Origin: Plectrocnemia conspersa | Taxonomy: Eukaryota > Arthropoda > Insecta > Trichoptera > Polycentropodidae | Reading direction: 5' to 3' | Length of the DNA: 64,000 nucleotides | Assembly (NCBI GenBank): GCA_009617715.1 | Contig: VTFK01000333.1 | Location: forward strand, 372,001-436,000 | Shown here: piece after piece, positions 47,365-58,834 of the stretch | Position numbering within the stretch: position 1 is the stretch's first letter | Layout of the letters: every line of letters begins with the position of its first letter | Notes under the pieces: generated by a model | Database searches by the model: none | Told to the model about the DNA's origin: nothing | What the model saw: the letters and a program-made list of their open reading frames with translations, nothing else | Made by a program: the position numbers and the translations under genes

Positions 47365-47575
47365 GAGCCGGTCGTCGCGAAGTGGTTAACCGTTGCATGC
47401 CACCGAGGCTTCCAGGGGTTCGCACCTCGGTCACTTGGCAACACCTCCGCTAATTAATAAAGAGCGCCGGGGCATAAACTACCTGCCAGGAGGCTTCGGA
47501 GGAACGTCTTAAGCAGGAAACGGCGACCACGCAACGCCGTGAGAAAATAATGACACACGTACTAGTCATTCGAGA
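47365..47575 (+). mobile_element. tRNA-derived SINE (candidate)
   Basis: The head resembles a tRNA gene with both internal Pol III promoter boxes: A box TCGCGAAGTGG at 47374-47384 and B box GGTTCGCACCT at 47418-47428, 33 nt apart. The region is much less AT-rich than its surroundings. The tRNA-like part is followed by an unrelated body (GCCAGGAGGCTTCGGAGGAA near 47485, then GGCGACCACGCAACGCCGTG near 47522), as in tRNA-derived SINEs. GAGGCTTC occurs once in the head and once in the body. No acceptor-stem pairing good enough for a functional tRNA was seen, and no second copy is in the window. Confidence 0.6.
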
Positions 47576-48099
47576 GCTTTATGAGAGCTTTGCGCTGCTT
47601 CAGTGTGATTTGCGATGCTTTGAGGTGTGGCTTTATTTCTAGGTTACATTAAATGCTTTATCTTACTGAGCAAAAAACGTCAACTTATATATAAGCTACT
47701 TGATACTATAATCTTGCTAGAACCAATTTATGTTATATTAAGCTTAGGATATTATATGGTTATTTTATTGCATAAAATAAATTGATTTATAAAATAATTT
47801 TGCTAATATTTGTATACAAGCAAAAAATATTAATTAGAATAAGATGTTTAATTACATTTTTTTGTCACTAAACTCTGATGAGTTATTAAAAAATCCTAAA
47901 ACTAGGTAATTCCAATATATAAAGAGCGAATATTTGGCACTCTCTTTTCTATGGAGAATTACAGGTGCGCTGCTTCAATGGGATTTGCGGGTGTTTTCTT
48001 TGAAAAGTTATCAAGAGTTAACTGTTTTCAACTATTCTTTTTCTTTTCTTCATATAGTATTTTATAACATGCTATGTTTTTATTGATCGCCCCACGCAC
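47576..48099. repeat. spacer with a short direct repeat
   Basis: TGCGCTGCTTCAGTGTGATT then TGCG at 47591-47614 recurs as TGCGCTGCTTCAATGGGATT then TGCG at 47966-47989, 375 bp later. The first lies just after the SINE candidate. The rest is AT-rich. Confidence 0.5.
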
Positions 48100-48716
48100 T
48101 TAAGATATGCGTTCTCCATTGGGATCACAATCTTCCATAATATTTAAAAAATTGTCAAGGTGCGTGAAGGCTTCGTTCATATTTTTCATTGTTAAAGAGT
48201 TTTCCAAAATAAACCTGTCTTATCTACATTAAATATTTGGCTAGAGGAATATTCTACATTTTCAATAATTTTGGATAATTAGGAAATAAATTCTTTTGCA
48301 GCATCTTTATCCGCATCAGCGGATTCTCCAGTAAATTTAATATTATGAAAATAATAACTCATTTTAAAATTGTTAAACCAACCGTTACTTGCTTGAAAAA
48401 CAGTGTTAAAATATTTTTTTAATCTATCCTTCCAATCTTTGTGCAAACTAAGAGCTTTTGCTTGAATAATTTAAATACTCAGAGGGACATCTTTTTGATG
48501 TTGGTCATCGATCTACGATGACAAAGATTTTACATTTCATCCATGTGTTTTTTTTGCTGTTTTTTTTTTGGAAACATATCATTAAATATTGTGGAAATAT
48601 ATCTTTATTTTCCACAATTTTGAATGTATTCTTTAATTATATTTTTATTTTGCAAAATTGAACATATCGTAGACCTGTTTGTATCATACGAAAAGATTCA
48701 CCGCTATCAAAACGTT
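48100..48716 (-). pseudogene. Tigger/pogo-like (jerky-type) transposase, internally deleted
   Basis: On the minus strand, readable blocks appear in family order. They are RFDSGESFRMIQTGL at the start; a short STICSILQNKNIIKEYIQ segment; ALSLHKDWKDRLKKYF; GWFNNFKMSYYFHNIKFTGE, then SADADKDAAKEF; IENVEYSSSQIFNVDKTGLF then W (the DDE catalytic region, whose usual DETG reads DKTG); and then directly the C-terminal NMNEAFTHLDNFLNIMEDCD then PNGERIS. The whole middle of the DDE domain between TGLFW and the C-terminal segment is missing, and several stops and frameshifts are present. It is an inactive deletion derivative. No terminal inverted repeats were located. Confidence 0.85.
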
Positions 48717-48755
48717 TTTTAAAAAAAAAAAAATTAAAAAATTTTTTTTTTTTTA
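48717..48755. repeat. A-tract/T-tract palindrome
   Basis: A run of 13 A, a TT, 6 A, then 13 T forms a self-complementary homopolymer structure immediately upstream of the Tigger remnant. It is probably decayed low-complexity sequence. Confidence 0.7.
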
Positions 48756-50389
48756 AATGTGCGAAATAGCGAATTGTGCGAAAGTCGTGGGCCGCCTGTA
48801 CATGGATGCAGATCATCTGACTTCTTAAACAAATGATCTTATAATTTTAGTAATATGAGTTCATTAATTAATACTCTTATATTTATATTTAATTACGAGT
48901 AGATATATGATAGGTTTTATATATTTCAAAAGACTTTAAATGAGATTGTTCTTATTACTATAAATTCACATTTCACAAAACCTCATAAGTACATTCACAC
49001 TTTATGCTTCTTTTTTTTCAACGACTGCTTTACCTATTTTATTCATAGCTAGAAAGGATTATATTTTTTTAATTGTAATTTATCTATTATTTTTTATTAT
49101 TTCTATATTTTTTAAATAAACCAGTTTTAGCTTAATATGTAAGAATTACTACAGTTTTTTTTATAAAATCTTAAGTTGTACGGGAATATTCTTTACAGCA
49201 GCTTAAAATATAGTAAAAAATGCAGTAAGAATATATGCGTGTCTGTCCTCACTATAGTTTCAAAATCGCGTTGAATTCTTGTAGATTTTGTGTAGCTCAT
49301 TCTTCCAATCCAAGTTGTAACCAAATTAGTAGTTAAGTGAAAAAGTTTTTAACTGAATTGTTTGTAGCAAAAAACGAAAGTGTCTGTTTATATTTCCTTA
49401 ATACATGGGATAAGTTTAGCTTTCGATCTTCTAACAAACGTTAATTTTTGGGGCGGAACTAGACTCTTTTTACTGTACGATACAGATCATATCAAGCACT
49501 TACGCTTTTAAAAGTCTTACGTCTTTTGCAATTAATTTTCTTGCAACAATTGTGGATGGTCGCGTTAATAGCATGTTTCAAAATAAATAACAATAAGCAA
49601 CGTTTATTGTTTATTTATTTTTATTTGACAGTTCTTATAAATGATTTTGATGTTTTTTTTGCGACATTGCGACCTAAAATTCAATATGAAAGAAGCATTA
49701 TTTTCACAAGTAAATTCCTGTTACATTGGACGATTGTATTTTATTTTAAAAAGCAAGGCTTAGGAAATTAAATTGTTTAAAGCGAAAAATATATTCTAAA
49801 AATAAATAAAACACATTCTCACGACGAACCTTAGAGATCATTCTAGCTGTAAAAATCAGGGAATTTAAAAACTAATAAATAGCGAGAAACTCTTCTTGAG
49901 AAAACTATTGTAAAGAATTTCTGATTTATTATTTTATTGCATTTATATTGATTGACACAAGCAATGCTCGTTTTTGTAGTCATTGATTATAGGTAAATTA
50001 TATGTCAAAATAATGTATCAAAGAGCAAATATTGACTACCACTGACTTTTACTGAATCTTTTAAATAATACTTTAATTTATTAAAATATAATATTATTGT
50101 ATATAATATATCAAAATATTACAATTAAAGTATCAGTGTTACATAGTTTTAGTGTATTTTAATTTCAAGGTATATGTTAGGCCTTCATATAAATTCACAA
50201 TATAAATACATATGAAATGATCATTAAAGACTACATTATCTGACACTGATCAATCAAATACAATAGCAGATTATATTATATCTCCAAACTGACCAAATCT
50301 TATAGAATAATGAAACCCATTCACACCTCAAAACACCAATCATCCAAAGGCAGATTTATCATCTGAGACGAGCAATTACCAACTTGTTC
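48756..50389. other. AT-rich spacer
   Basis: No gene was recognised. An 81-codon ORF at 49526-49771 is hydrophobic and domain-free. Confidence 0.45.
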
Positions 50390-50780
50390 TTCGATAATTA
50401 CTCAAGTCTAAGATATTATTATAACACAAACAGCAACAACGCTAAAAAAAGAATCATCCCTCAATGAGCACATACATAAGTAATGCAAGTTCGTTAAGCA
50501 TGTCAGCTCCCTTTAATTCCGCGTCGGCTTTTGCACTCAACCCATGTTCGTATTAACTCATATCCCAGTGTTTAATGTTGCACATGCACCGAGATTGACC
50601 TTGCAGAAGTTTAATTGTCTGTTAGCACGCAACTTTCAGCTACCACCTTCGTTTTTTACCTCTGACCAATAATTACAATGGCGAGCTTACCGAAGAAAAA
50701 AATAATAAAAAACGGTTTGAGATCGACTCATTCTGTCGTTTATGGAAACGAGACGTGTTTTTAGTGAATATGAGAAAGAT
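50390..50780. other. mixed-composition block, candidate regulatory
   Basis: Less AT-rich, with TTCCGCGTCGGCTTTTGC near 50517 and GCACCGAGATTGACCTTGCA near 50586. No coding. Confidence 0.25.
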
Positions 50781-51238
50781 ATGTTTCAAGGTTTTATGAA
50801 AATTAGTACTTTTTGGTTTAATGTGAATTGCGAATTACCTTTGAAAATATAATTATGAACATTAATGTTGAGATGTTAGAAAATTATTTATTTAGGTTGT
50901 GTTGTTGCTTATCTATTTTATTACTTAAATTAATTATTATTTTAATTACTAATACGTAAGGTTAACTTGCTCCAGCGTAGCGGTAAGAAGTGGGGCTCAT
51001 GAGAAGTCTAACATATTTTTATTGAGTTCAAAGATATACGATTGCGTATTTAAGTTTTACAAATCAAATTATATACAATAATGCCTAAACCACCAAATAC
51101 AAGCATTTAAATGAGAACAAATCATTTCTCTCCACTTACCTGGATTATTGTTATTTTTACCCCTTAACAACGATCGCCGAAAGTCACCATCTGAAAGTTT
51201 TACGTTTATGAAGTGCACATATTTCGAGTTTAATTAAA
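50781..51238. other. AT-rich spacer
   Basis: Nothing recognisable was seen. Confidence 0.45.
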
Positions 51239-51570
51239 GTTTTCTTCTATATGCAGATGATTTAAAATTACTTGAGTGCATTCGGTGCTTTCGACAATTT
51301 AATTATTCTTGAAAAATTCTAGTTTTGAGTTCCAGAAAGTCACGATCGCGTCCTTTTCTGATGCATATTAGAGCCAGAACATCTGCACTAGCTAGTTAGA
51401 AGTAAATAGTTGGTTCTTAGCATTTCATTTTATTATTTTACGATTTTTTCTTAATATGTTTTATTTTACTATATATTATATTTTTTGTGTATTGTAATTA
51501 TACTATGTATATTTTTTAGATCATCGTGACTTACTGGAGTAAACTATTTGGTCATGATTAATTTAATTTA
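51239..51570 (+). mobile_element. internally deleted copy of the non-LTR retrotransposon (copy 3)
   Basis: The fragment begins in the catalytic region (TTTTCTTCTATATGCAGATG encodes LLYAD). After CATTCGG it jumps to sequence that in the 27.6 kb copy lies about 0.55 kb downstream (TCGACAATTTAATTATTCTT). It then follows the ORF end and 3' UTR to TCATCGTGAC, an ~18 nt loop and GGTCATGAT, the decayed 3' hairpin. The coding part is more diverged than copies 1 and 2, with several stops. Confidence 0.8.
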
Positions 51571-51759
51571 AATAAATAAATTTAATAATTATGTACTAAA
51601 AATATCTCTATAATATAATACTCCGCATAGAGCTTTTGATTTTTATTTTTACCAATGGAACGTGTTAGGTTTTATAGCATATTAAAAACCCCATAAACCA
51701 TGATATTATTTTTTATTGCTCTCGATCCTCTTCCATGTTCCATATTGATAACAATATTT
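51571..51759. other. AT-rich spacer
   Basis: Nothing recognisable was seen. Confidence 0.45.
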
Positions 51760-52230
51760 ATATAAATATTTTCTCGATTTACGAGTATTTAATGAAATGT
51801 TCCCAAGTCGGCGGTCGGTCGTTACACGTGAGATGATTCACAATTATTGTGTTGCTTACAACGGCAAACGATAATCGTTAAGATTCGTTATTGAAATGTT
51901 GCGTTCGCTTTTGTAGAACTGTTATTTCTCGAAAGCGACGATCTAAAAAAAACGAATCATAGTCATTAAGCGTTGAATTAGGCAGATGTTATTCACAATA
52001 ACGAGACTCGATGAACACACATATGAAAATTTTACAACGTGTTAAGCGACCGCCAATATCGCAATGGTTAATGTATGAAATTATTATTTTGAATAACATA
52101 TATTTTATATATGTATCGGCAATCTGAGCAGAGAGTTGTAATGGAGTCGTAAATATTGTGCTTATAGCGAAGCGTTTATTACTCGCCATTATGCATGGGA
52201 GCTTTAAGAGCTTGCGTTATACGATGCGCT
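51760..52230. other. mixed-composition block, candidate regulatory
   Basis: CCAAGTCGGCGGTCGGTCGT near 51804 and several TAACGAT or CGTTAT words mark the block. A 66-codon minus-strand ORF is domain-free. Confidence 0.3.
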
Positions 52231-52879
52231 TTGATGTTTAAATTCTTATTAGAAAAGAGTACAATTTAAAATAAGATGAAAGTAATGAGTATTAAATTTA
52301 TAGATTTTTTGATATACGATGCAATTGCAAACGATTTTTGATGCTAAAATTAAATTTAAAAATGATTTATTTTCGGATAATATATCATAAAAAAGCTGCA
52401 GAAAAATAATACATTATATTAAATATATATTATATAAATAAAATAAAAATTAAAAAAATATGCGGTTCTGTTAAGGGTTTGTTGTTATAAATATACAATA
52501 TTTAATTATTCCAGTCTTGAAAGTGTTGCAGCGGTTTGAGCAAATAGTGCAGTAAAAAAATCTGTATTCCTTTTGTCAGACCTTCACCTCTTGAGCGATT
52601 TAAAATTGCGAAAATCATAGCGAGCACAGCAGTGTCCAACCTTTTGGGTCTTATAATTATTGGTGTAGAATTTAATATTTATTATTGACTATAGTGTAAT
52701 AATACTAATGTGTTACATTAAAAAAATGCTTATAGCCTAATATTTTTTGAAGTGCTTATTAGTTATTTGTCTGTTTAGCTAATCAACACCAAATTTTCAG
52801 TGAGCATAAGAAAATAACTTATAAGCAAATATTTTCTAAATTTTATGTTAATTAAATTTTAATAATATTGATACGCGTT
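52231..52879. other. AT-rich spacer with a possible hAT end
   Basis: CAGTGTCCAACCTTTTGGG at about 52631 resembles a hAT terminal inverted repeat, but no partner end or transposase was found, so it is not called as an element. Confidence 0.3.
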
Positions 52880-53250
52880 AAGCATTGTCATGTTGAAAAG
52901 AATCACATGTATTAAAAAAATCCATGTAGTTTTGCTTTGATTGCATATCAAATATGATTCTTAATGAGATCTGCATGTATTGTAATAATAACAGTGTTCC
53001 CCCCTTAGGCATTGTGCTTCAAAATTACTCCTCATTTATTCCCAAAAATGGTATAGCACCATAACTTGTGGTAATAAACCCTATGTTCATTTCCAGTAAC
53101 AATTACTCTCGAAAAGCCATCAGTCTTTGCCTTAAAGCGTTGTTCATTACGTCATTACTTCAATTCTAAAATTAGCTCCTCTAGTACCCAACTTAAAGAC
53201 ATAAAAGCGATAAAGTTTGCAGATTCATAACTTATCTCTAGTTTCGTTGT
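52880..53250 (-). pseudogene. mariner-type transposase remnant
   Basis: On the minus strand one mostly open frame reads SLSWVLEELILELK, stops, then KTDGFSRVIVTGNEHRVYYH then KLW. This fits the mariner block WVPHEL followed by FL-RIVTGDEKW-YY, with the first catalytic Asp read as Asn. About 60 codons later SFQHDNA corresponds to the second catalytic block (HHDNA). The third Asp region was not found, and the distance between blocks is too short for an intact protein. It is an old deletion derivative. Confidence 0.6.
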
Positions 53251-53949
53251 CTGTTTCTTGGATATTTTCTTTTAATATGCTTTTTACTGCTACAATAGAC
53301 TCACTCAGAAACGTTGTTAAAAATTTGGCAACCCACCGTATATGAAATACCCAATCCTACTAATTTGATTTTTGCACTTTGAAGGTTTAAATTTATAAAG
53401 TGTGTCATTGTATTATAAACGATTTGGATTAAAATTCTATGATGACTATTTGGCTTTTGTTAATAATGAATGATGACTCATTGGTTGAAATTGGATAAAA
53501 TTTATTTATGAAATGCCATAGAAAAATTATTTAGATTTCTGTTTAGTTTGTATTCAACTAAATCTGTTGAGAAACTATACCATAAAATAAATCTAAGAAG
53601 GAATATGTAGGCTTAAATTTATATATCATAACCCACAACGATGCGTATATTAAACCTCTTTTTATAAAACTTCAATATTAGTTAAATTTAAGCACCGTTT
53701 TACTGATCAGATTTATCCTAAAAATAATTAAGATTGGGAGATGCAGAGTAAATATTAATCATACATATTTAGCTTCTTGCAAAAATTACTTGTTATGAAT
53801 AATACTAATTATTATCCACCATACTCAAAATATGAAATTCTGCGAATTAATTATCTATGAAGTATGTGCTACTATATTATTTAATGACAACTGTGAAACG
53901 AGTTAGAAGCTATTTCTTATAAATTTCTGACTTTTAGCCATATAAATTT
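53251..53949. other. AT-rich spacer
   Basis: Nothing recognisable was seen beyond GGCAACCCACCGTAT near 53327, which could be the outer end of the mariner element. Confidence 0.35.
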
Positions 53950-54299
53950 AAGAAGCTTTGCTTTCAAAAAACCTATTTCTTTTGTTAAATATTGGAGCCA
54001 CGATCAGCAATGACAAATTAACTTGTTTCCAACGATGAATAGACCGCGAAAAACAGAAAACACATATATTCTCAGGGCCGGCGTCGGGGCTTTGCCCTTG
54101 GCTTGTCGCGCCTCTACAGAAAGTTGGCACAGCAGCATGTTATCGTCGAAAATTTTCCATTTTGGCACCTATCAATAAAGATCTTACCTCGCAAATGGCT
54201 TAGCATCGGGGTTTTGTTCTTGCCAAGGAGCTGGTCCAGATATATATTTATAAAAAAAAATAAAAACCGACCTCAAATAATGAATTTAAACTAACCTAC
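53950..54299. other. GC-richer block with internal repeats
   Basis: CAGGGCCGGCGTCGGGGCTT near 54074 begins like some hAT terminal repeats. GTCGGGGCTTTGCCCTTGGC near 54084 and ATCGGGGTTTTGTTCTTGCC near 54207 are partial direct repeats about 121 bp apart. The element type is not established. Confidence 0.3.
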
Positions 54300-55081
54300 A
54301 GTATCTTTTATATATTGATGTATTTTAACAATAAACTTTATTATTCAAAGAAACAGAATTTGGTTTTTTGACGCGGTTCCGTTTGTGTTTACATTTTTTT
54401 CAAATTATTGTTGACTTTATTGTAATGCAGCAAAATAAATAAATAATACATTCAGTTTCATGTGCTTATTTCTAAGAGAAAATCTTGAAAAAGCAGTCTC
54501 GAATCTATCTCGAAAATATTTATTAAAATACATATGTCCTTTCAGTAAAATCATATAAGAATACATTTTCACCAGTAGATATATATTTTTACCAGTGAAA
54601 ATATAAATTATCTGGCATGTGCTAGTAAAATAATATGATTTTAACTTTTCTATATGTAGTATTATATATTTACATATTTATCAAGATTTATTTACATCCG
54701 ATGTTTAAATGTTACAGCGAATGTGTATTTTTTGGGTTATGAGTTATATGTTCACTACCCACGTCGAAATACATTTTCACTAGTAAATAAATATATTTCT
54801 ATCAGGGAAAATATTATTTAACTGATTACTCTAAAACGTCTATTAAGCTCAACTTGACATTTGCGAAACGTCCATTTTCTGTTCAAACCGAAAGTTTTAA
54901 AACTAATTCTAATTTGACTTTCATTAGGTCAAGTCCAAAATACAAACAAAGCCATCTCATCTCTCAGGGAAAAATAAGCAGAAGCATGAGTACAAGCAGA
55001 TATTGCATCTCACATATTGCTCTACAGTTTGTCTGCATTTCGATATTAAACTATGTTTTACAAATATAGCTATCTTTACCG
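54300..55081. other. AT-rich spacer
   Basis: Contains two similar stretches with CATTTTCACYAGTA near 54565 and 54771 followed by TATATTT and AGGGAAAATAT words, a faint local repeat. No gene. Confidence 0.4.
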
Positions 55082-55345
55082 ATATTACTATGGATTTCTA
55101 ATATAAGATGGCTGATCAAAGTATTTTCAAACCGAATTTTGGGCAATAGGAGAGCGCAAAAACAATTATCACTTCTCAGAAGGCAAAAATTCACGTCAAA
55201 AGCAATGAAATCGTGTCGGCGCCGTCGCAGTGGGAACGTTCGGTAACGAGCGTTCCCACTGCGACGGCGACGACACGATTTTTGACTTCTGAGAAGTGAT
55301 AATTGTTTTTACGCTCTCTTATTGGGCAATATTCTGTTTAGATAT
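55082..55345. mobile_element. foldback element with a GC-rich hairpin core
   Basis: The core is a 31 bp inverted repeat with one mismatch: 55208-55238 (ATCGTGTCGGCGCCGTCGCA, then GTGGGAACG) against 55251-55281, around the loop TTCGGTAACGAG. Outside it a second pair of arms matches: AGAGCGCAAAAACAATTATC, then ACTTCTCAGAAG at about 55151-55182, against the reverse complement at about 55286-55319. The left arm carries about 20 nt extra (TTCACGTCAAAAGCAATG) that the right arm lacks. The left arm with its upstream flank is found again at 38868-38988. No coding is present. Confidence 0.85.
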
Positions 55346-55859
55346 GCTTTATTAGATTGCTACGCGTAATATTGTAATAAAATTTCTTAATATAATGACT
55401 GAAAATTTACTATATGGACACTGAGCAGCAAAAAAACACGTATAATTATCAGGTGAATTTTATGAGTAGATATTTGTAATAATTTTAAATGCTTAATTGA
55501 AATATTTTGCATAAAATATAATTTCAGAAAATATGTCGCAACAGTAGCTAATTTTTATATTTATTTGTAGCATGGAAAGGGTTAACTCGTATCTATTATT
55601 ATTTATAGAACAAATTAAATTACAGTGTTAAAAAATATATAAAACGCCCGGAATCATAGTTTTCCGAGGTAACTGTTACATTTACCGTCAAGGTCAGATT
55701 ATTTTATGGTGGTAGTATGATAGATTACACATTGCATAATAAGGTTATTTTCGATCATTATGAAATATAAAATACCTTTTTTTATTTATATAAAATAAAA
55801 AAGTCTATAATTATTTAATAAAGTCGTTCACCGCAATAAATCACTAAATAAATAGGCGT
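55346..55859. other. AT-rich spacer
   Basis: No gene. GTCAAGGTCAGAT near 55688 matches an FTZ-F1-type nuclear receptor site, and GAAAGGGTTAAC near 55576 recalls a piggyBac end, but no partner was found. Confidence 0.4.
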
Positions 55860-56500
55860 TCCCAAAAACGCGACGGCAACACTGAATCGGAAATTACCGC
55901 ATGCTTCAATTGACCATAGTGTTTTCGCATTATTTGAGGGCGGGATACCAGAGAAGTTTTATTAGACCGGTTCATTAAAAGCTTACACGTAATGCGCTAA
56001 TTTGTGCTCGATTTCCACCGATGTAATTGGATCCGAGACTTAATTAAGCAATATGTACACATGCGTTTTACATTATTAAAATATAAAAACTCACTATAAT
56101 ATTGTGTAACCGATCATAAGGTCGAGCAACACAGGAGGTCCGCTCCGATATTTTATCCTTTGTATAATGAAGACGCGATAATTAAGCGCCGGCGATATGA
56201 ACGCGCCGAAACACGAAACCTTAAAAAGTTGCATTGGAATAGTTCGCGAGATAACGCTCTCGGTCTCGCCGTCTCTTATCTTGCCGATATCTGGTGCCTG
56301 TGTAATGTTGATAATCAGTTTGCAGAAGTCAAGCAGTCCGTGGGCCGCACTTAGGGACAATTTAATTAACGGCAAAACGCATTTAAAATCGAGTAACGAT
56401 ATATCTCGGCCGTCGCTGCGGATGTAATACAATACGGCGAGGCTTTAAGGGAAACCATCAATATGGCTTTTCTCTTTTTGTGCCAGCACCGGAAAACGAG
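55860..56500. other. complex block, candidate regulatory
   Basis: Overlapping ORFs on both strands (up to 112 codons) without domains. Words such as AAGCGCCGGCGATATGAACG near 56184 and ATATCTCGGCCGTCGCTGCG near 56400. It reads as conserved-type noncoding DNA. Confidence 0.3.
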
Positions 56501-58834
56501 TTAGCTCTTGTATATATAATTCATGGAAATACGTGTAATAAGTTTGATTTTCTTAAATTTTAATATCTTTATTAAGAAAAATAATATTTTAAATGTTATT
56601 AGACATTGCACTTTTGTAATGAAAAAATATTAAAAAAAATATTTTTATATTTTCAAATTACAATAAATATATAAAGATACATTCTAAATTTATTTAAAGC
56701 TAAGATTTTGGCTCAAAATTAAATTAAAATATATTTTTACTAAAAAAATATTGTTCTAATAAATATTTTATACGCAATATATGTTTTTTGCTAAAATAGT
56801 TTTTATTATGTTTTGCTTCTAAAGTTAAACGATTATATTAAATATGCTTTAATTTTCATCCTTGTGCCATAAAAAATTGACAGTAAAATGTTTTTAAATC
56901 AATGTAAAAGTATATATTTAAATAAAGCCATTTTATTTTTATTGCACAGTAAAAAAGTTAAATTAATCGCAGAAAACATATTTGAAAAAATATTAAAAAA
57001 AACTAAATATTGCATATGGTATAAATTAACTAAAGCAAAGCTAAAAATGCGTTTAAAAAAATATCTAAGAACCTTGCTATAAGATTTTGACTAATTTTAT
57101 TAACCTAATATATTATTGTATATTAAAATTATTCTTAAAAATTTATTCACCATCAAAAATATTTTTTCAGGATTTATAGTTTAAGAACGTTTTAAAACCC
57201 AATTTTATGGATTTGATCAGTTGGACCAAACTTAATAACACAGAGTGGTATAAGTTAAATACATACTACTAAAATATGTAATTTTATTTTACATAATAAT
57301 TGACTTATACTATATTTTTGACAAAAATCTTGATTTACAATAGTAATAATCTAACATACATTTTAATAAATTAAATTTTATTGTAAAAAAATAGTTAGTA
57401 AAATGTATTAATTCAAGCATATGCTTAAAATATTACCTTTAAAAAATATAAGCGGAAATGGCAAAATTATAAGCATTAAAGCAAAATGTGATAGTATTTG
57501 CCACAACTGATAAATTATTTACTATCATATTTGGTAAAAATTTGTTTAAAATAATAAGGTAAAAATCACATTTTAAAACATAAATATAAATCTTTGATTT
57601 TTTGTTAATTGAACTAAAAATCCAAGATTTAACTATATATTATAATGTATTTCTATTAGTAAACGTAAAGCATTTTAAATACATAGTGAGGTGAGAATAT
57701 ATTAAAAAACATATAAGACTCAGATAATAAGAAACAGATAAAAATTAATGATTGTCATCGTGTTTCGTACATTTTTTAATATTATTAATTAGCAAATAGT
57801 TTTACTGATTATCGATATTAATTAGTACAATTTCAAGTTGATTTAAATTTATGATTTTAATTCAAATTATTTTATTTTCAATAACATATATTACAAAAAT
57901 ACACAGAAATATTTTTTATTTTATGCCTTATTATAAAAACTTGGTATTTATAAAAAAATTAAATTTAAAGATTTTAAATATTTTTGATAAAAGATTTATT
58001 TTAAATCAATTAACCTTTAATAATACATTTATTAAAAACTTGATAGGGAATAAGCTTAATATTTTAATTTTCATAATTGCAAAAATTGCCTAGAAAAAAT
58101 CCTTTCGGCAAAACTGCAAAAAGTAGATGAATTGTTTACATTAGGATTTTTTAACAGAAGTACAGTTGCAGAATTTTTATTTTTAAAAAGCGGCTTTTTG
58201 AAACTGAATTATTATCAGTAATTTTAACAAACTGTTTATTGAATTTTAAATAAAATTATGTTGTAAAATATATTAAATGTATTTTTTTATGAAAAATACT
58301 ATTAATATTTGTGATTACCTTACTCTTTTTTATATATTTTTTTAGTGAAATTATGATCATTTTTAATATTTTGGCTAGTTACTCCTTTAACCTAAAATTA
58401 CGGATTAAGCTGATTATCAAAATTAACCAAAATATTTATTGGAAAAAATTTTAGAAAAGGTAATTTAAAATCTTTTTAAATTACGACAGTTATTATTTAA
58501 TAAAATATTTATGTAGTGTTTCTTATTTTTTAAGTAATGGTAAATTGTTTCAAAATTGCACATAAAAATATATATAATATCCAATTTGTATTTTTATTGT
58601 TACAGTTTATATCTTTGTACATGAAAAATCTTTGTATTGATCTTATTTTCAACATATGCATGAAAATTATAGTGTAGTTTATATTTTAAACATATACAAA
58701 CGTAAATAATAAAAATTAATTTAAATATACAAGGAAACGTTTAATAAATTAAATATTTATTTAGAATTTTAATAAAATATTTTATGTATGTTTAATTAAC
58801 TGGCATTTTCCATTATATTAAATTTTCACACGAT
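56501..58834. other. long AT-rich spacer
   Basis: AT-rich, with lysine-, asparagine- and isoleucine-rich chance ORFs only. No repeat family was recognised. Confidence 0.5.

Noticed and set aside
47365..47440. Functional tRNA gene
   Set aside because: B box deviates, and acceptor and T stems do not fold convincingly; SINE head is the better explanation.
52631..52649. CAGTGTCCAACCTTTTGGG as a hAT terminal repeat
   Set aside because: No second end, target-site duplication or transposase found.
55576..55590. GGGTTAAC as a piggyBac end near the foldback element
   Set aside because: No partner end found on the other side.
56888..58093. Lysine/asparagine-rich ORFs in AT-rich DNA
   Set aside because: Typical chance frames of A-rich sequence with no domain.
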